Shown: positions 53,287 to 61,020 of the stretch, piece by piece
Position numbering within the stretch: the stretch's first letter is position 1
Layout of the letters: each line of letters begins with the position of its first letter
Origin: Paenibacillus glycanilyticus
Lineage (GTDB): Bacteria > Bacillota > Bacilli > Paenibacillales > Paenibacillaceae
Length of the DNA: 64,000 nt
Direction: 5' to 3'
Assembly (NCBI RefSeq): GCF_023715145.1
Contig: NZ_JAMBNP010000005.1
Location: forward strand, 62,001-126,000
The notes under the pieces: model-generated
Databases searched by the model: none
Seen by the model: only the letters and a program-made list of their open reading frames with translations
What the model was told of the DNA's origin: nothing
Position numbers and translations under genes: made by a program

Positions 53287-54345
53287 TTAAGGGGCCAGCC
53301 ATCCCCATAGCAAGTAAACGAGCGCAACGGAGATGAAAGCATGGGCGAGACGCGCCAGCATAAGCGGCATATAACGCAGATCGGTGCGGCTCAGCAGGCT
53401 GATTACTTGAGCATGCACGGAAAGTCCGCCCCAGGACAGAATCCAGGCGGCAACGGCGGCTTGGTGCATAAGTCCGGTATCGGCGCCTCCCGCAGCTCTT
53501 GCTCCAAGGGTTACTTCAAATAAGCCAAAGATGCTGGCATCGGCGAGCTTTGGAGGCAGTCCAACCGCGCCAAACAATAACCGCAGCCCTTCGGCTAAAG
53601 CTTCAACGACGCCGGCACGGGTCAGAAGCTCCATCACAACGGAGAAAAAAACGACAAGGCCGCCCACCACAATCATAAGACGCAGCGCGGATTGAATACT
53701 GTCTTGCAGCAGCTTGCCGAGATTTCTGCCGTCAAGCAGCCGGGCTTCATGCATCGCTTTTGTTGCTTCGACCAGCCGGGAGGTCCGGCGCTGCTGCGGC
53801 GGCCTAGGTGATTCGGTAACGGGCTCGTGGCGGTCATGGAAGCGCATGAGAAGACCGATAATAAAGGCTCCGCCATAATGGGCGGCTGCAAGAAGAGGCG
53901 CTAAGGCGGCATTATGGAAAAAGCCGACCGACACCGCCCCGATCAGGAAGATCGGATCCGAAGTTGTCGTGAACGCAACAAGCCGTTCTCCTTCCGCGCG
54001 TTTGACAAGTCCCTGCTCCCATAGCTGGGCTGTAAGTCTTGCCCCCACGGGATAACCGGACACATAGCCCATCGTTACAACGAAGCTTCCGATGCCCGGA
54101 AGCCGAAATAACGGTCTCATGAGCGGATCAAGCAGCTTGCCGAAGAAGTGAACGATACCGAAGCCGAGCAGCAGCTCGGAGATGACGAAGAAAGGGAAAA
54201 GGGCCGGGAATAAAACCTGCCACCATATGGATAATCCCCGCAGTGCCGACTCCAGCGTTTGAGCGGGGAACACGGCCATCAGCAGGACGATCAGCAGGGC
54301 GACTAGACCGGTGATCGAGGCCGGCCGGGTAAGCGTTCGAAGCAT
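53287..54345 (-). CDS. ylbJ: Sporulation integral membrane protein YlbJ
   Basis: 352 residues with eight or more membrane helices. The nucleoside-recognition/Gate-like domain reads WWQVLFPALFPFFVISELLLG and GYVSGYPVGARLTAQLWEQG. YlbJ is a sigma-E-dependent protein needed for heat-resistant spores. ATG 54345 has AAGGAGG 8 nt upstream; a 14-codon longer frame lacks one. Runs toward nadK with an 87-nt gap. Confidence 0.92.
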   Translation of the reverse strand: MLRTLTRPASITGLVALLIVLLMAVFPAQTLESALRGLSIWWQVLFPALFPFFVISELLLGFGIVHFFGKLLDPLMRPLFRLPGIGSFVVTMGYVSGYPVGARLTAQLWEQGLVKRAEGERLVAFTTTSDPIFLIGAVSVGFFHNAALAPLLAAAHYGGAFIIGLLMRFHDRHEPVTESPRPPQQRRTSRLVEATKAMHEARLLDGRNLGKLLQDSIQSALRLMIVVGGLVVFFSVVMELLTRAGVVEALAEGLRLLFGAVGLPPKLADASIFGLFEVTLGARAAGGADTGLMHQAAVAAWILSWGGLSVHAQVISLLSRTDLRYMPLMLARLAHAFISVALVYLLWGWLAP

Positions 54346-54471
54346 GGACGCGTCCTCCTTTGGACATGAGGGAAGCATAATGTACAACCCCTACAAGAGG
54401 TATATGAGGAAAGGTGGACATCCATCACTTCAGGGTGATTTTTCACGAGAAATTATTTTTTCATAATTCTA

Positions 54472-54485
54472 AGAAAACGCTTGCA
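54472..54485 (+). promoter_or_regulatory. cre-like site upstream of the 30-residue peptide gene
   Basis: AGAAAACGCTTGCA matches the cre consensus at 8 of 10 defined positions. It lies about 28 bp upstream of the predicted extended -10 element. Confidence 0.4.
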
Positions 54486-54512
54486 AAAAGGGCTGGACGG
54501 TCCGTGTTTTTA

Positions 54513-54521
54513 TGATACAAT
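54513..54521 (+). promoter_or_regulatory. Extended -10 promoter
   Basis: TGATACAAT: TG, one base, TACAAT. No good -35. It lies 32 bp before the 30-residue peptide gene. Confidence 0.5.
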
Positions 54522-54553
54522 GAAGGTACCTTTGAAGGCTTGGAGTGATGATA

Positions 54554-54646
54554 ATGAGTATAATCGCTGGCATTCTGGTCTGCGCATTTGTGTATGTCAT
54601 CCGAGAATCACTAACAGCACCGGGAGAAGAGGACTACGAAGGTTAA
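54554..54646 (+). CDS. 30-residue hydrophobic/acidic small peptide
   Basis: The encoded peptide has a 16-residue hydrophobic helix (SIIAGILVCAFVYVIR) and an acidic tail (TAPGEEDYEG). ATG 54554 has GGAGTGATG 8 nt upstream. An extended -10 promoter and a dedicated terminator bracket it, so it is a complete small transcription unit rather than a chance frame. I do not know the family; a membrane-inserted small regulatory peptide is the simplest reading. Confidence 0.55.
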   Translation: MSIIAGILVCAFVYVIRESLTAPGEEDYEG

Positions 54647-54669
54647 TTGTTTCGTCTAATTAATAACAA

Positions 54670-54700
54670 TCCCGCATTGGTGACGATGCGGGGTTTTTTT
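54670..54700 (+). terminator. Terminator of the small peptide unit
   Basis: CCCGCAT, loop TGGTGACG, ATGCGGG, then T7. Confidence 0.85.
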
Positions 54701-54701
54701 G

Positions 54702-54710
54702 TGATATAAT
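54702..54710 (+). promoter_or_regulatory. Extended -10 promoter of the globin operon
   Basis: TGATATAAT directly after the T run of the preceding terminator, 28 bp before the predicted globin start. Confidence 0.55.
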
Positions 54711-54738
54711 ACTAAATACCTACATTATGGAGATGAAA

Positions 54739-55128
54739 TTGACGATGAATAGGAATATAAGCCTTTATGAAGCAATTGGCGGAGCTGAGACTTTAAGACG
54801 AATTGTTGAGTCTTTTTACCCTAAAGTACAAGCGCATGAGCTGATCGGTCCACTATTTCCGGAAAACATCATCCCCGTTATGGAGAAGCAGATCATGTTT
54901 TTGACGCAGTTTTTTGGAGGACCTACCTTGTTTTCCGATGAATACGGCCATCCCATGATGCGGGCGCGGCACATGCCTTTTCCGATAACACCCAAACATG
55001 CCGAAGCCTGGCTTGATTGCATGAGGCGCGCTCTACAGGAGGATTCCGGCCTGGATGACGAGCTGCAAGCGTATATTATTGAGAGACTGTCAGGTCCTGC
55101 CCACCATTTTGTGAACACACCCGAATAG
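54739..55128 (+). CDS. Group II truncated hemoglobin (YjbI-like)
   Basis: 129 residues, a 2-on-2 globin. The pattern YEAIGGAETLRRIVESFYPKV, QFFGGPTLFSDEYGHPMMRA with the proximal His in RARHMPFPIT, and the Trp of AEAWLDCMRRAL fit group II (TrbO). Roles proposed for the family are O2, NO or thiol-stress chemistry. TTG 54739 is favoured by its 5-nt distance from GGAGA; ATGs at 54727 and 54745 are alternatives. The DUF2225 gene follows 14 nt later. Confidence 0.9.
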   Translation: MTMNRNISLYEAIGGAETLRRIVESFYPKVQAHELIGPLFPENIIPVMEKQIMFLTQFFGGPTLFSDEYGHPMMRARHMPFPITPKHAEAWLDCMRRALQEDSGLDDELQAYIIERLSGPAHHFVNTPE

Positions 55129-55142
55129 GAGATGGGATTGGT

Positions 55143-55862
55143 ATGGAGCCGCTCTATCAGACAAAGATGAATTGTATTTGTTGTGAGACAGTCTTTACAA
55201 CATCACGAGTTCGCCCAAGCTTTAAAAAAGCGGTGTCTATAGATTCTGATTTTTGCTGTTATTACCGGTCGGAAGCGAATCCGGATTACTACGTGGTCCG
55301 GGTTTGTCCGGCTTGCGGATTTGCAACAACAGAGAACGGGATACAGCGGCTTACAGAGGGGCAAAAGAGAGACTATCACGAGCAGATCGGTTCCCGCTGG
55401 AAGCAAAGTGATTATGGCGGGGAACGGGATGCGGCGCAGGCCATGAAGGTGTACAAGCTGGCCCTATTATCTGCTCAAGCCATTGATGAGAAACCCCGGG
55501 TGATAGCGGGCATTCTGCATCATATCGCGTGGTTATACCGTTACGAAGGCAATCAGCAGGAAGAGAAGCGCTTTATGCGCTTTGCGCTGCAGGCCTATAT
55601 CAAGGTATACGAGGAAGAAGGCTCGCAATTAAATAATGCGAAGCTGATGTATATTATCGGGGAGCTCAGCCGGCGCACAGGCGAATTGGTGGAAGCGGTG
55701 AAATGGTTCTCGCGGATCGTCAGCGACAAGCGCATTATGGATGAGGCCATGATCCGAAGAAGCCGCGAGCAATGGCAGCTCATTCGGGAACAGCTGGAAG
55801 AGGGACAGCCGGTATCCATGAACGCCGCACCGGGAGATTCGCCCGTGCAGACGACGGCTTAA
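55143..55862 (+). CDS. DUF2225 protein
   Basis: 239 residues. The N-terminal zinc-ribbon-like part has NCICCETVF and RVCPACGFATTENG (two CxxC pairs). A helical TPR-like region follows (KVYKLALLSAQAIDEKPRVI, AWLYRYEGNQQEEKRFMRFA, YIIGELSRRTGELVEAVKWF). This is the DUF2225 layout seen in Firmicutes; function unknown. Co-transcribed with the truncated globin, which is a useful hint toward redox or stress biology. Confidence 0.85.
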   Translation: MEPLYQTKMNCICCETVFTTSRVRPSFKKAVSIDSDFCCYYRSEANPDYYVVRVCPACGFATTENGIQRLTEGQKRDYHEQIGSRWKQSDYGGERDAAQAMKVYKLALLSAQAIDEKPRVIAGILHHIAWLYRYEGNQQEEKRFMRFALQAYIKVYEEEGSQLNNAKLMYIIGELSRRTGELVEAVKWFSRIVSDKRIMDEAMIRRSREQWQLIREQLEEGQPVSMNAAPGDSPVQTTA

Positions 55863-55879
55863 CCGGCTTGTCCGCTCGT

Positions 55880-56122
55880 TTAGTGGCTCAGCTTGCGCAG
55901 CGGCTGATCCGTCAGCATGTAGTCATGGTCCATATCAAGGACCGTGACTTTGTTATGGCAGCATGGGAAGACAAGCAGTTTTTTCTTGCCATGCTGAATG
56001 TCTTCGATCTCCCTGACGCGAAGCGGAATCAGAACATTCTCGCTGCTGCAGAAGGGACAGCTTGGAACGTACACATCCTTCATAATGATGTCGTACGGCC
56101 ATGTTCTATCGAACGGGATCAT
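55880..56122 (-). CDS. Small zinc-ribbon-like protein, translationally coupled to yycC
   Basis: 80 residues. CPFC (about 22-25) and LVFPCCHNKVTVLD are candidate zinc ligands, and the C-terminal end is DMDHDYMLTDQPLRK. Its ATG overlaps the stop of the yycC-like gene (ATGA, 56119-56122) and GAGGAG lies 9 nt upstream, so the two are translated together. I do not recognise a named family. Confidence 0.75.
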   Translation of the reverse strand: MIPFDRTWPYDIIMKDVYVPSCPFCSSENVLIPLRVREIEDIQHGKKKLLVFPCCHNKVTVLDMDHDYMLTDQPLRKLSH

Positions 56123-56310
56123 GAGGAAGACTCCTCGGAATTAGAAGCGGAATCAGACGGCTTACCCGCCTCTGCTTCCGCTTTTGCCAGTTCGGTCAGC
56201 TTTTGCAGCAAAATATGTTTAGGCATATGCATCAAATGCTCGAGCGGCACTCCAAGCTGTTTGGATAGCTTAATGGCTGTGTCGGGCGAAATTTGTAATG
56301 GTTGTGACAT
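56119..56310 (-). CDS. yycC: YycC-family small protein
   Basis: 63 residues. The core LQISPDTAIKLSKQLGVPLE and HLMHMPKHILLQKLTELAK match the small Bacillus YycC protein as I recall it; the Glu/Ser-rich tail is variable. Function unknown. First gene of a two-gene - strand operon with a 4-nt overlap. GGAGGAATAACACC precedes the ATG. Confidence 0.75.
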   Translation of the reverse strand: MSQPLQISPDTAIKLSKQLGVPLEHLMHMPKHILLQKLTELAKAEAEAGKPSDSASNSEESSS

Positions 56311-56453
56311 GGTGTTATTCCTCCAATCTGGATATAATTAAGTTATACACCGCTGAAGCAAGATTGCGCAAATTTATTTGTCGATCTTTTTGTGGCGGTT
56401 TTTTCATATGCAGCCCTACATAACCAAATTTGATGAAGGAGAGGAATGACAGA

Positions 56454-58238
56454 ATGACAACAGGGAAATACCCCATGCAATGGGATTTGGAGGTTTTTTA
56501 TGAAGGAGGTTCGACTTCAAACGCTTTCGCGAATGAACTAAGCGGCATCGAGAAGGATGTTGCCGAGCTGGACAGACTGTTGTCAGAGACTTCGGCTGAT
56601 TCCGGCTCTAAAGTTGTGGAGACAACAGCGATTATCCAGTCTGTGTTGATTCGTTTAAGTCAATCCTATTCATTCGTCGAATGCCTGCAGGCACAAAATA
56701 TGAAAGATTCCGCCGCCACTGGTTTGAGTGACCGGGTCAAAACGGTCAACGCCAAGCTGCTTGGAGCGTTGACCCGCTATGATAACGAGCTACGCCAGAT
56801 TGGCGATGACGAGTGGGCGAAGCTTATTGGAACGGAGCAGCTGGCCGAAGTGGCCTTCAACTTGAACGAGCGCCGGGAGCTGGCGAAGGAAAAGCTCGCT
56901 CCTGAGCTCGAAGCCCTTGTCGGTGATTTGGCGGTCGACGGTTACCATGGCTGGGGTGCACTGTATGATCTGATCGTGTCGCGAGCCAAGTTTACGGATA
57001 TCGGCGAGAATGGAGAAGAGAAGGTGCTGTCCGCGGGTCAGATGTTTAACCGTCTTCAGGACGGCGACCGTTCGGTACGTGTTCGTGCTTTTGCCGAATG
57101 GGAGCGCGAGTGGGGAGATGCTGCGGAGCTGTGTGCGGATGCGCTTAACCGTTTGGCCGGCTTCCGGCTGAAGTTGTACGATAAACGCGGCTGGGAATCG
57201 GTGCTCAAGGAGCCGCTGCAGATTAACCGGATGACCGAAGCGACATTTAACGCAATGTGGTCGGCGATTAACGAAGGCAAGCCTAAGCTGGTCCGCTATT
57301 TGGAGCGCAAGGCGAAGCTTCTGGGTCTCGAGAAGCTGGACTGGCACGATATAAGCGCACCTCTTGGTTCTTCCGCGCGCACAGTCAGCTTCGATGAAGG
57401 CGCCCAATTTATTGTTGAGCAGTTCCGTAAATTTAGTCCCCATATGGCTGATTTCTCCGAAATGGCGTTCCGGGATGGTTGGATTGAAGCCGAGGATCGC
57501 GCTGGCAAACGCCCGGGAGGCTTCTGTACATCCTTCCCTAAGAGCCGTCAAACAAGGATTTTCATGACTTATTCTGGCACGTCCGACAACGTATCCACGC
57601 TTGCTCACGAGCTTGGGCACGCATACCACCAATATGTAATGGATGATCTGCCGGCTCTATCGCAGGAGTACGCGATGAACGTGGCGGAGACGGCGTCGAC
57701 GTTCGCCGAGCTCATTGTATCGGACTCTGCGATGAAGACGGCAGCGGATCCTGAAGAGAAGCTTGGTCTGCTGGAGGACAAAATTCAGAACGCCGTGGCG
57801 TTCTTCATGAACATTCATGCGCGGGTGCTGTTCGAGACGCGATTCTATGAAGAGCGCAAGAAGGGCATCGTGCCGGTTGAAAAGCTGAACAGCCTAATGG
57901 CGGAAGCGCAGCGTGAAGCATACAGCGGAGCGCTTGGCGAAGTTCATCCCCATTTCTGGGCGTCGAAGCTTCATTTCTACATCACGAACGTACCGTTCTA
58001 TAACTTCCCGTATACGTTTGGCTACCTGTTCAGTGCAGGCATTTATGCCCGGGCACAGCAGGAAGGCCCGGCCTTTGCCGAGCGGTACGTGCAGCTGCTC
58101 CGTGACACTGGACGCATGACGGTAGAGGAGCTGGCGCAGAAGCATCTTGGCGTTAACCTCGAAGAAGCCGATTTCTGGCGCGATGCGGTGGAGCTCACAA
58201 CAAAAGATATCGATTTGTTCCTGGAGCTGACGGAGTAA
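56454..58238 (+). CDS. pepF: M3-family oligoendopeptidase (PepF type)
   Basis: 594 residues, cytoplasmic zinc metallopeptidase that cleaves oligopeptides. Active site STLAHELGHAYHQYVM (HExxH) with the downstream Glu in NVAETASTFAELI. The N-terminal helical domain and YFLYSAGIYA-type C-terminal segment (YTFGYLFSAGIYARAQ) are typical of the M3B branch. ATG 56454 has AAGGAGAGG 9 nt upstream; an 8-codon longer frame from 56430 overlaps that site. Confidence 0.93.
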   Translation: MTTGKYPMQWDLEVFYEGGSTSNAFANELSGIEKDVAELDRLLSETSADSGSKVVETTAIIQSVLIRLSQSYSFVECLQAQNMKDSAATGLSDRVKTVNAKLLGALTRYDNELRQIGDDEWAKLIGTEQLAEVAFNLNERRELAKEKLAPELEALVGDLAVDGYHGWGALYDLIVSRAKFTDIGENGEEKVLSAGQMFNRLQDGDRSVRVRAFAEWEREWGDAAELCADALNRLAGFRLKLYDKRGWESVLKEPLQINRMTEATFNAMWSAINEGKPKLVRYLERKAKLLGLEKLDWHDISAPLGSSARTVSFDEGAQFIVEQFRKFSPHMADFSEMAFRDGWIEAEDRAGKRPGGFCTSFPKSRQTRIFMTYSGTSDNVSTLAHELGHAYHQYVMDDLPALSQEYAMNVAETASTFAELIVSDSAMKTAADPEEKLGLLEDKIQNAVAFFMNIHARVLFETRFYEERKKGIVPVEKLNSLMAEAQREAYSGALGEVHPHFWASKLHFYITNVPFYNFPYTFGYLFSAGIYARAQQEGPAFAERYVQLLRDTGRMTVEELAQKHLGVNLEEADFWRDAVELTTKDIDLFLELTE

Positions 58239-58256
58239 GAATAGCTATTTGGTCAA

Positions 58257-58291
58257 AGGCGTATCATCCTGCGGATGATGCGTCTTTTTTT
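58257..58291 (+). terminator. Terminator after pepF
   Basis: GGCGTATCATCC, loop TGC, GGATGATGCGTC (two wobbles), then T7. Confidence 0.85.
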
Positions 58292-58309
58292 CATATAAGG
58301 AGGTATAAG

Positions 58310-58405
58310 TTGCTCCATATTCTGAGCTCTTATTTCACCACACGATGGATGCTGCTTCTTCTAACGAAACGGATAATCGGCGGCTCCTTATTGTGCTCAC
58401 TCTAG
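58310..58405 (+). CDS. Possible 31-residue peptide
   Basis: AAGGAGG (58297-58303) sits 6 nt before TTG 58310, which opens a frame for a hydrophobic, basic peptide (MLHILSSYFTTRWMLLLL then TKRIIGG). The site lies 5 nt after the T run of the pepF terminator, so translation would depend on read-through. Its end overlaps the stop of the convergent nuclease gene. No promoter is visible. A chance ribosome-binding site is possible. Confidence 0.25.
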   Translation: MLHILSSYFTTRWMLLLLTKRIIGGSLLCSL

Positions 58406-59076
58406 CGGATAATCCTCTCATCTATGTTTGCGCGGTTTGCCACAAAGGTATGGAAGCGCAATGTCCCGGCTCCTCCAGGCAGTAATATATTCTCCTTTAC
58501 CATTTCCCGCAGAAGACGGCGGGCTGTATCGATATGGATGCATAGGTGGCTGCTTACCTCGCGAGAGCGAATAGGTTTTTCCGAGCGGAGAACGAGCTGT
58601 AGGATTTCCTGCTGTATGATTCTTTTAGCCGATCGCTCTCCATCATGCTGATTCAACCAGGTACTCATGAACTGTTGTACAATCTGCTCGCACATACGGG
58701 GCTTCTCATTTACATCGTCGTATGAGAAGCGGAGCACCCTCCATCCGTCTATAATCAAATGATTCTGGCGTATCCTGTCGTCGGAGAAATGGCTGCGGCT
58801 TGCTTGCGAGGAATGAGAGCCATAGCCGTCGATTTCAATGTTGAGCTTCAGCGGATACTTGAGATAGGCAAAATCCAGGTATCTGGTACCGTCGCGGAAA
58901 TCAGACACCTTATTCGGGATGGAGATGCTCGAAGGAGCGGAAAGCCTGGTACCATACATTTTGAAGGAATAAAAGCCGGCGTGAGCATGGCCATGTATCA
59001 ATCTTTCCTTTGCTTTGCCTTTCCGTTTCTTGAGATGCATGTTGAACCATTTCTCGTGAACGTGTTGAGATGACAT
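58402..59076 (-). CDS. PD-(D/E)XK nuclease (DUF559/Vsr-like) with C-terminal winged HTH
   Basis: 224 residues. The nuclease core has D68 (RYLDFAYLKYPLKLNIEIDG, with E81 and D83) and then RIRQNHLIIDGWRVLRFSYDDV, the strand-helix pattern of DUF559/very-short-patch-repair-like enzymes. About 150-215 forms a winged helix (PIRSREVSSHLCIHIDTARR). Such fusions in Paenibacillus have no clear assigned role. AAAGGAGC lies 10 nt before the ATG. The leader contains a terminator-like hairpin (59093-59143), suggesting attenuation. Confidence 0.75.
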   Translation of the reverse strand: MSSQHVHEKWFNMHLKKRKGKAKERLIHGHAHAGFYSFKMYGTRLSAPSSISIPNKVSDFRDGTRYLDFAYLKYPLKLNIEIDGYGSHSSQASRSHFSDDRIRQNHLIIDGWRVLRFSYDDVNEKPRMCEQIVQQFMSTWLNQHDGERSAKRIIQQEILQLVLRSEKPIRSREVSSHLCIHIDTARRLLREMVKENILLPGGAGTLRFHTFVANRANIDERIIR

Positions 59077-59092
59077 GTTTAATAAGCTCCTT

Positions 59093-59143
59093 TCTAAAAT
59101 AAAAACGCCGCAATTCCAAGCGTTGAACGTTTGGAATGCGGCG
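59093..59143 (-). terminator. Terminator-like hairpin in the nuclease gene leader
   Basis: On the - strand ACGCCGCATTCCAA pairs with TTGGAATTGCGGCGT (one bulge), followed by TTTTTATTTTAG and then AAAGGAG. It lies between the predicted promoter and the start codon. Confidence 0.65.
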
Positions 59144-59176
59144 TGTTCTTCACGACCAAAAGTTTAATTTGTGATA

Positions 59177-59205
59177 ATGATACATTTTCTGGAACAAGTC
59201 TTCAA
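59177..59205 (-). promoter_or_regulatory. Predicted promoter of the nuclease gene
   Basis: On the - strand: -35 TTGAAG (59205-59200), 17-bp spacer, -10 TATCAT (59182-59177). The transcript would begin near 59170 and carry the hairpin leader. Confidence 0.55.
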
Positions 59206-59420
59206 GAGAAAGTTATTTAAGAGGGAAGCAGCAGTCGAATAGCAGGCAAAAACCTCACTACAAGGCGCTCGGCGTGATTGGAGAAGGGTATAGAGCTAAA
59301 AGATACAGGTTCGAGCGAGATCAAAGAAAGACCAGCTACTCGTCTCGCATCAGATATGGGCAGCATAAATAGGCGGATATGAAGGGAGTACGAACATATA
59401 TTGTGTATCATTTATAAATG

Positions 59421-59429
59421 TGCTATATT
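59421..59429 (+). promoter_or_regulatory. Extended -10 promoter upstream of ccpN
   Basis: TGCTATATT (TG, one base, TATATT) in an AT-rich stretch about 60 bp before the ccpN reading frame. In 59206-59420 I see no gene. Confidence 0.5.
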
Positions 59430-59521
59430 ATTTCCGAATAATGATGGTTATATAGGTAAATGTGTGTAATAAAAAGGTGAGAGGGTGAACCGTTATCCAG
59501 CTATCGAATCGCCAGCTAGAA

Positions 59522-60139
59522 TTGCTAGAGCTAGTCAAAAAGCATGCACCCATAACAGGGGAGCAGCTTGCGGAATATATGGGCGTCAGCCGGCCGACAC
59601 TGCGGTCGGACTTGTCGCTGCTTGTGATGCTGAATCTCTTGGACGCGAAGCCGAAGGTGGGTTATTTCCTCGGTGAGACCTACCGTTCCACTGATGATAC
59701 GGCAGCGCGTCAGCGTTTTGACAACATCAAGGTGCATGAAATTCAAGGCGTTCCGATCAATATCCCGGAGACCTTGTCCGTTCAGGATGCGGTCATCACC
59801 TTGTTCACCGAGAATGCGAATACCTTGCTGATCGTTAATGAGAATAAGAATCTCGCGGGCATTGTTACGCCTAAGGATCTGCTGAAGATTACGCTTGGGA
59901 ACGCCGGTGCTGGCGCCATTCCCGTCAGCATGGTCATGACGCGGTACCCGAATATCGTTACGCTTGTTCCTGAAGAATCCGTTTCGGATGCGATTCGAAA
60001 GATGATGCTTCATCAAGTCGACTGCCTGCCGGTTATTATACCTGGCGATGGCGGACCGGAAATTAGCGGATGGGTGTCTAAATCGAACATTATCCGGCTT
60101 ATGTCGGATATTGCAACAGCTGCGGAACTGGGGGATTAG
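59522..60139 (+). CDS. ccpN: CcpN-type gluconeogenesis repressor (HTH plus two CBS domains)
   Basis: 205 residues from TTG 59522; the open frame extends back to 59489 and its extra residues (VIQLSNRQLE) align with the N-terminus of Bacillus CcpN. HTH: ITGEQLAEYMGVSRPTLRSD. CBS 1 about 75-130, CBS 2 about 140-200 (binding ATP/ADP in the family). CcpN represses gapB and pckA under glycolytic conditions. No ATG/GTG/TTG lies in frame between the stop at 59486 and 59522, while a GTG at 59485 with a good AAGGTGA is one base out of frame; see findings. It is followed by yqfL after 6 nt, as in Bacillus. Confidence 0.85.
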   Translation: MLELVKKHAPITGEQLAEYMGVSRPTLRSDLSLLVMLNLLDAKPKVGYFLGETYRSTDDTAARQRFDNIKVHEIQGVPINIPETLSVQDAVITLFTENANTLLIVNENKNLAGIVTPKDLLKITLGNAGAGAIPVSMVMTRYPNIVTLVPEESVSDAIRKMMLHQVDCLPVIIPGDGGPEISGWVSKSNIIRLMSDIATAAELGD

Positions 60140-60145
60140 GAGCTT

Positions 60146-60943
60146 ATGTCAGAGCAGATTATCTATGTTTGTTCAGATGCGGTAGGGGAGACCGCGGAGG
60201 CCGTCGCGAAAGCGACGCTGCGGCAGTTCGCATCCGATCACGTCAAAATAAAACGGTTTGGCCATATAAAGACCGAAGAGGAAATTGTTCAGATTGTCGC
60301 TGAGGCAGCCCGGACGGGCGGCTTTATCAGCTATACGCTTGTTCAGCCAGAGCTGCGCGAGCTGATGAAGGAGGAGTCTTTCCGCTGGGGAGTCAAAGCG
60401 GTTGATGTCATGGGTCCGATGATGCAGGCGTTTGTTGATACGTTCGGCAGCTCGCCGAAGCGTAAGCCGGGGCTTCTCCATTCTATCGACGATGATTATT
60501 ACCGCAGGATGGAAGCCATCGAATTCGCGGTTAAATATGACGACGGCAAAGACGCGCGAGGCCTGATGCAGGCCCAAGTCGTCCTGATTGGCGTATCCCG
60601 GACTTCCAAGACACCGCTCAGCATATTCCTGTCCCATAAAGGAATCAAGACAGCGAATCTGCCGTTAATGCCGGAGGTCAGGCCGCCTGCGGAGCTGCTG
60701 CCGGCACCCGGCAGACTCATTGTCGGGCTTACGATGAAGCCGGAGCAGCTTCTGCATATCCGGACGGAGCGGCTCAAGACGCTTGGACTCCCGGAGTCCG
60801 CACAATATGCTTCAATGGAGCGCATTATGGAGGAGCTGTCCTATGCTTCCGGCGTGATGGAGGCGTTTGGCTGCCCGGTAATAGACGTCACGAATCGTGC
60901 GATTGAAGAAACGGCAGGACTTATTATTGAACGATTGCCTTAA
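60146..60943 (+). CDS. yqfL: Pyruvate, phosphate dikinase regulatory-protein family (DUF299, YqfL)
   Basis: 265 residues. A bifunctional ADP-dependent kinase/phosphorylase type, with P-loop LIGVSRTSKTPLSIFL and the N-terminal IYVCSDAVGETAEAVAKATL. In Bacillus the homologue YqfL modulates CcpN activity, and the same ccpN-yqfL order is present here. The ATG lies 6 nt after the ccpN stop, with GGAG in GATTAGGAGC as site. Confidence 0.93.
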   Translation: MSEQIIYVCSDAVGETAEAVAKATLRQFASDHVKIKRFGHIKTEEEIVQIVAEAARTGGFISYTLVQPELRELMKEESFRWGVKAVDVMGPMMQAFVDTFGSSPKRKPGLLHSIDDDYYRRMEAIEFAVKYDDGKDARGLMQAQVVLIGVSRTSKTPLSIFLSHKGIKTANLPLMPEVRPPAELLPAPGRLIVGLTMKPEQLLHIRTERLKTLGLPESAQYASMERIMEELSYASGVMEAFGCPVIDVTNRAIEETAGLIIERLP

Positions 60944-61020
60944 CTAAAATTCGACAAAAAAAACGCCGCCAACGTATTTATCGCATAAAAATGGCAATAC
61001 GTATGAGAGGATGCCCAAAA

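Noticed and set aside
56790-57632. 280-codon - strand ORF inside pepF
   Set aside because: Overlaps the conserved M3 peptidase coding sequence including its active-site region; no independent signals.
59217-59411. 64-codon - strand ORF upstream of ccpN
   Set aside because: No ribosome-binding site, no motif; the region is better explained by two divergent promoters.
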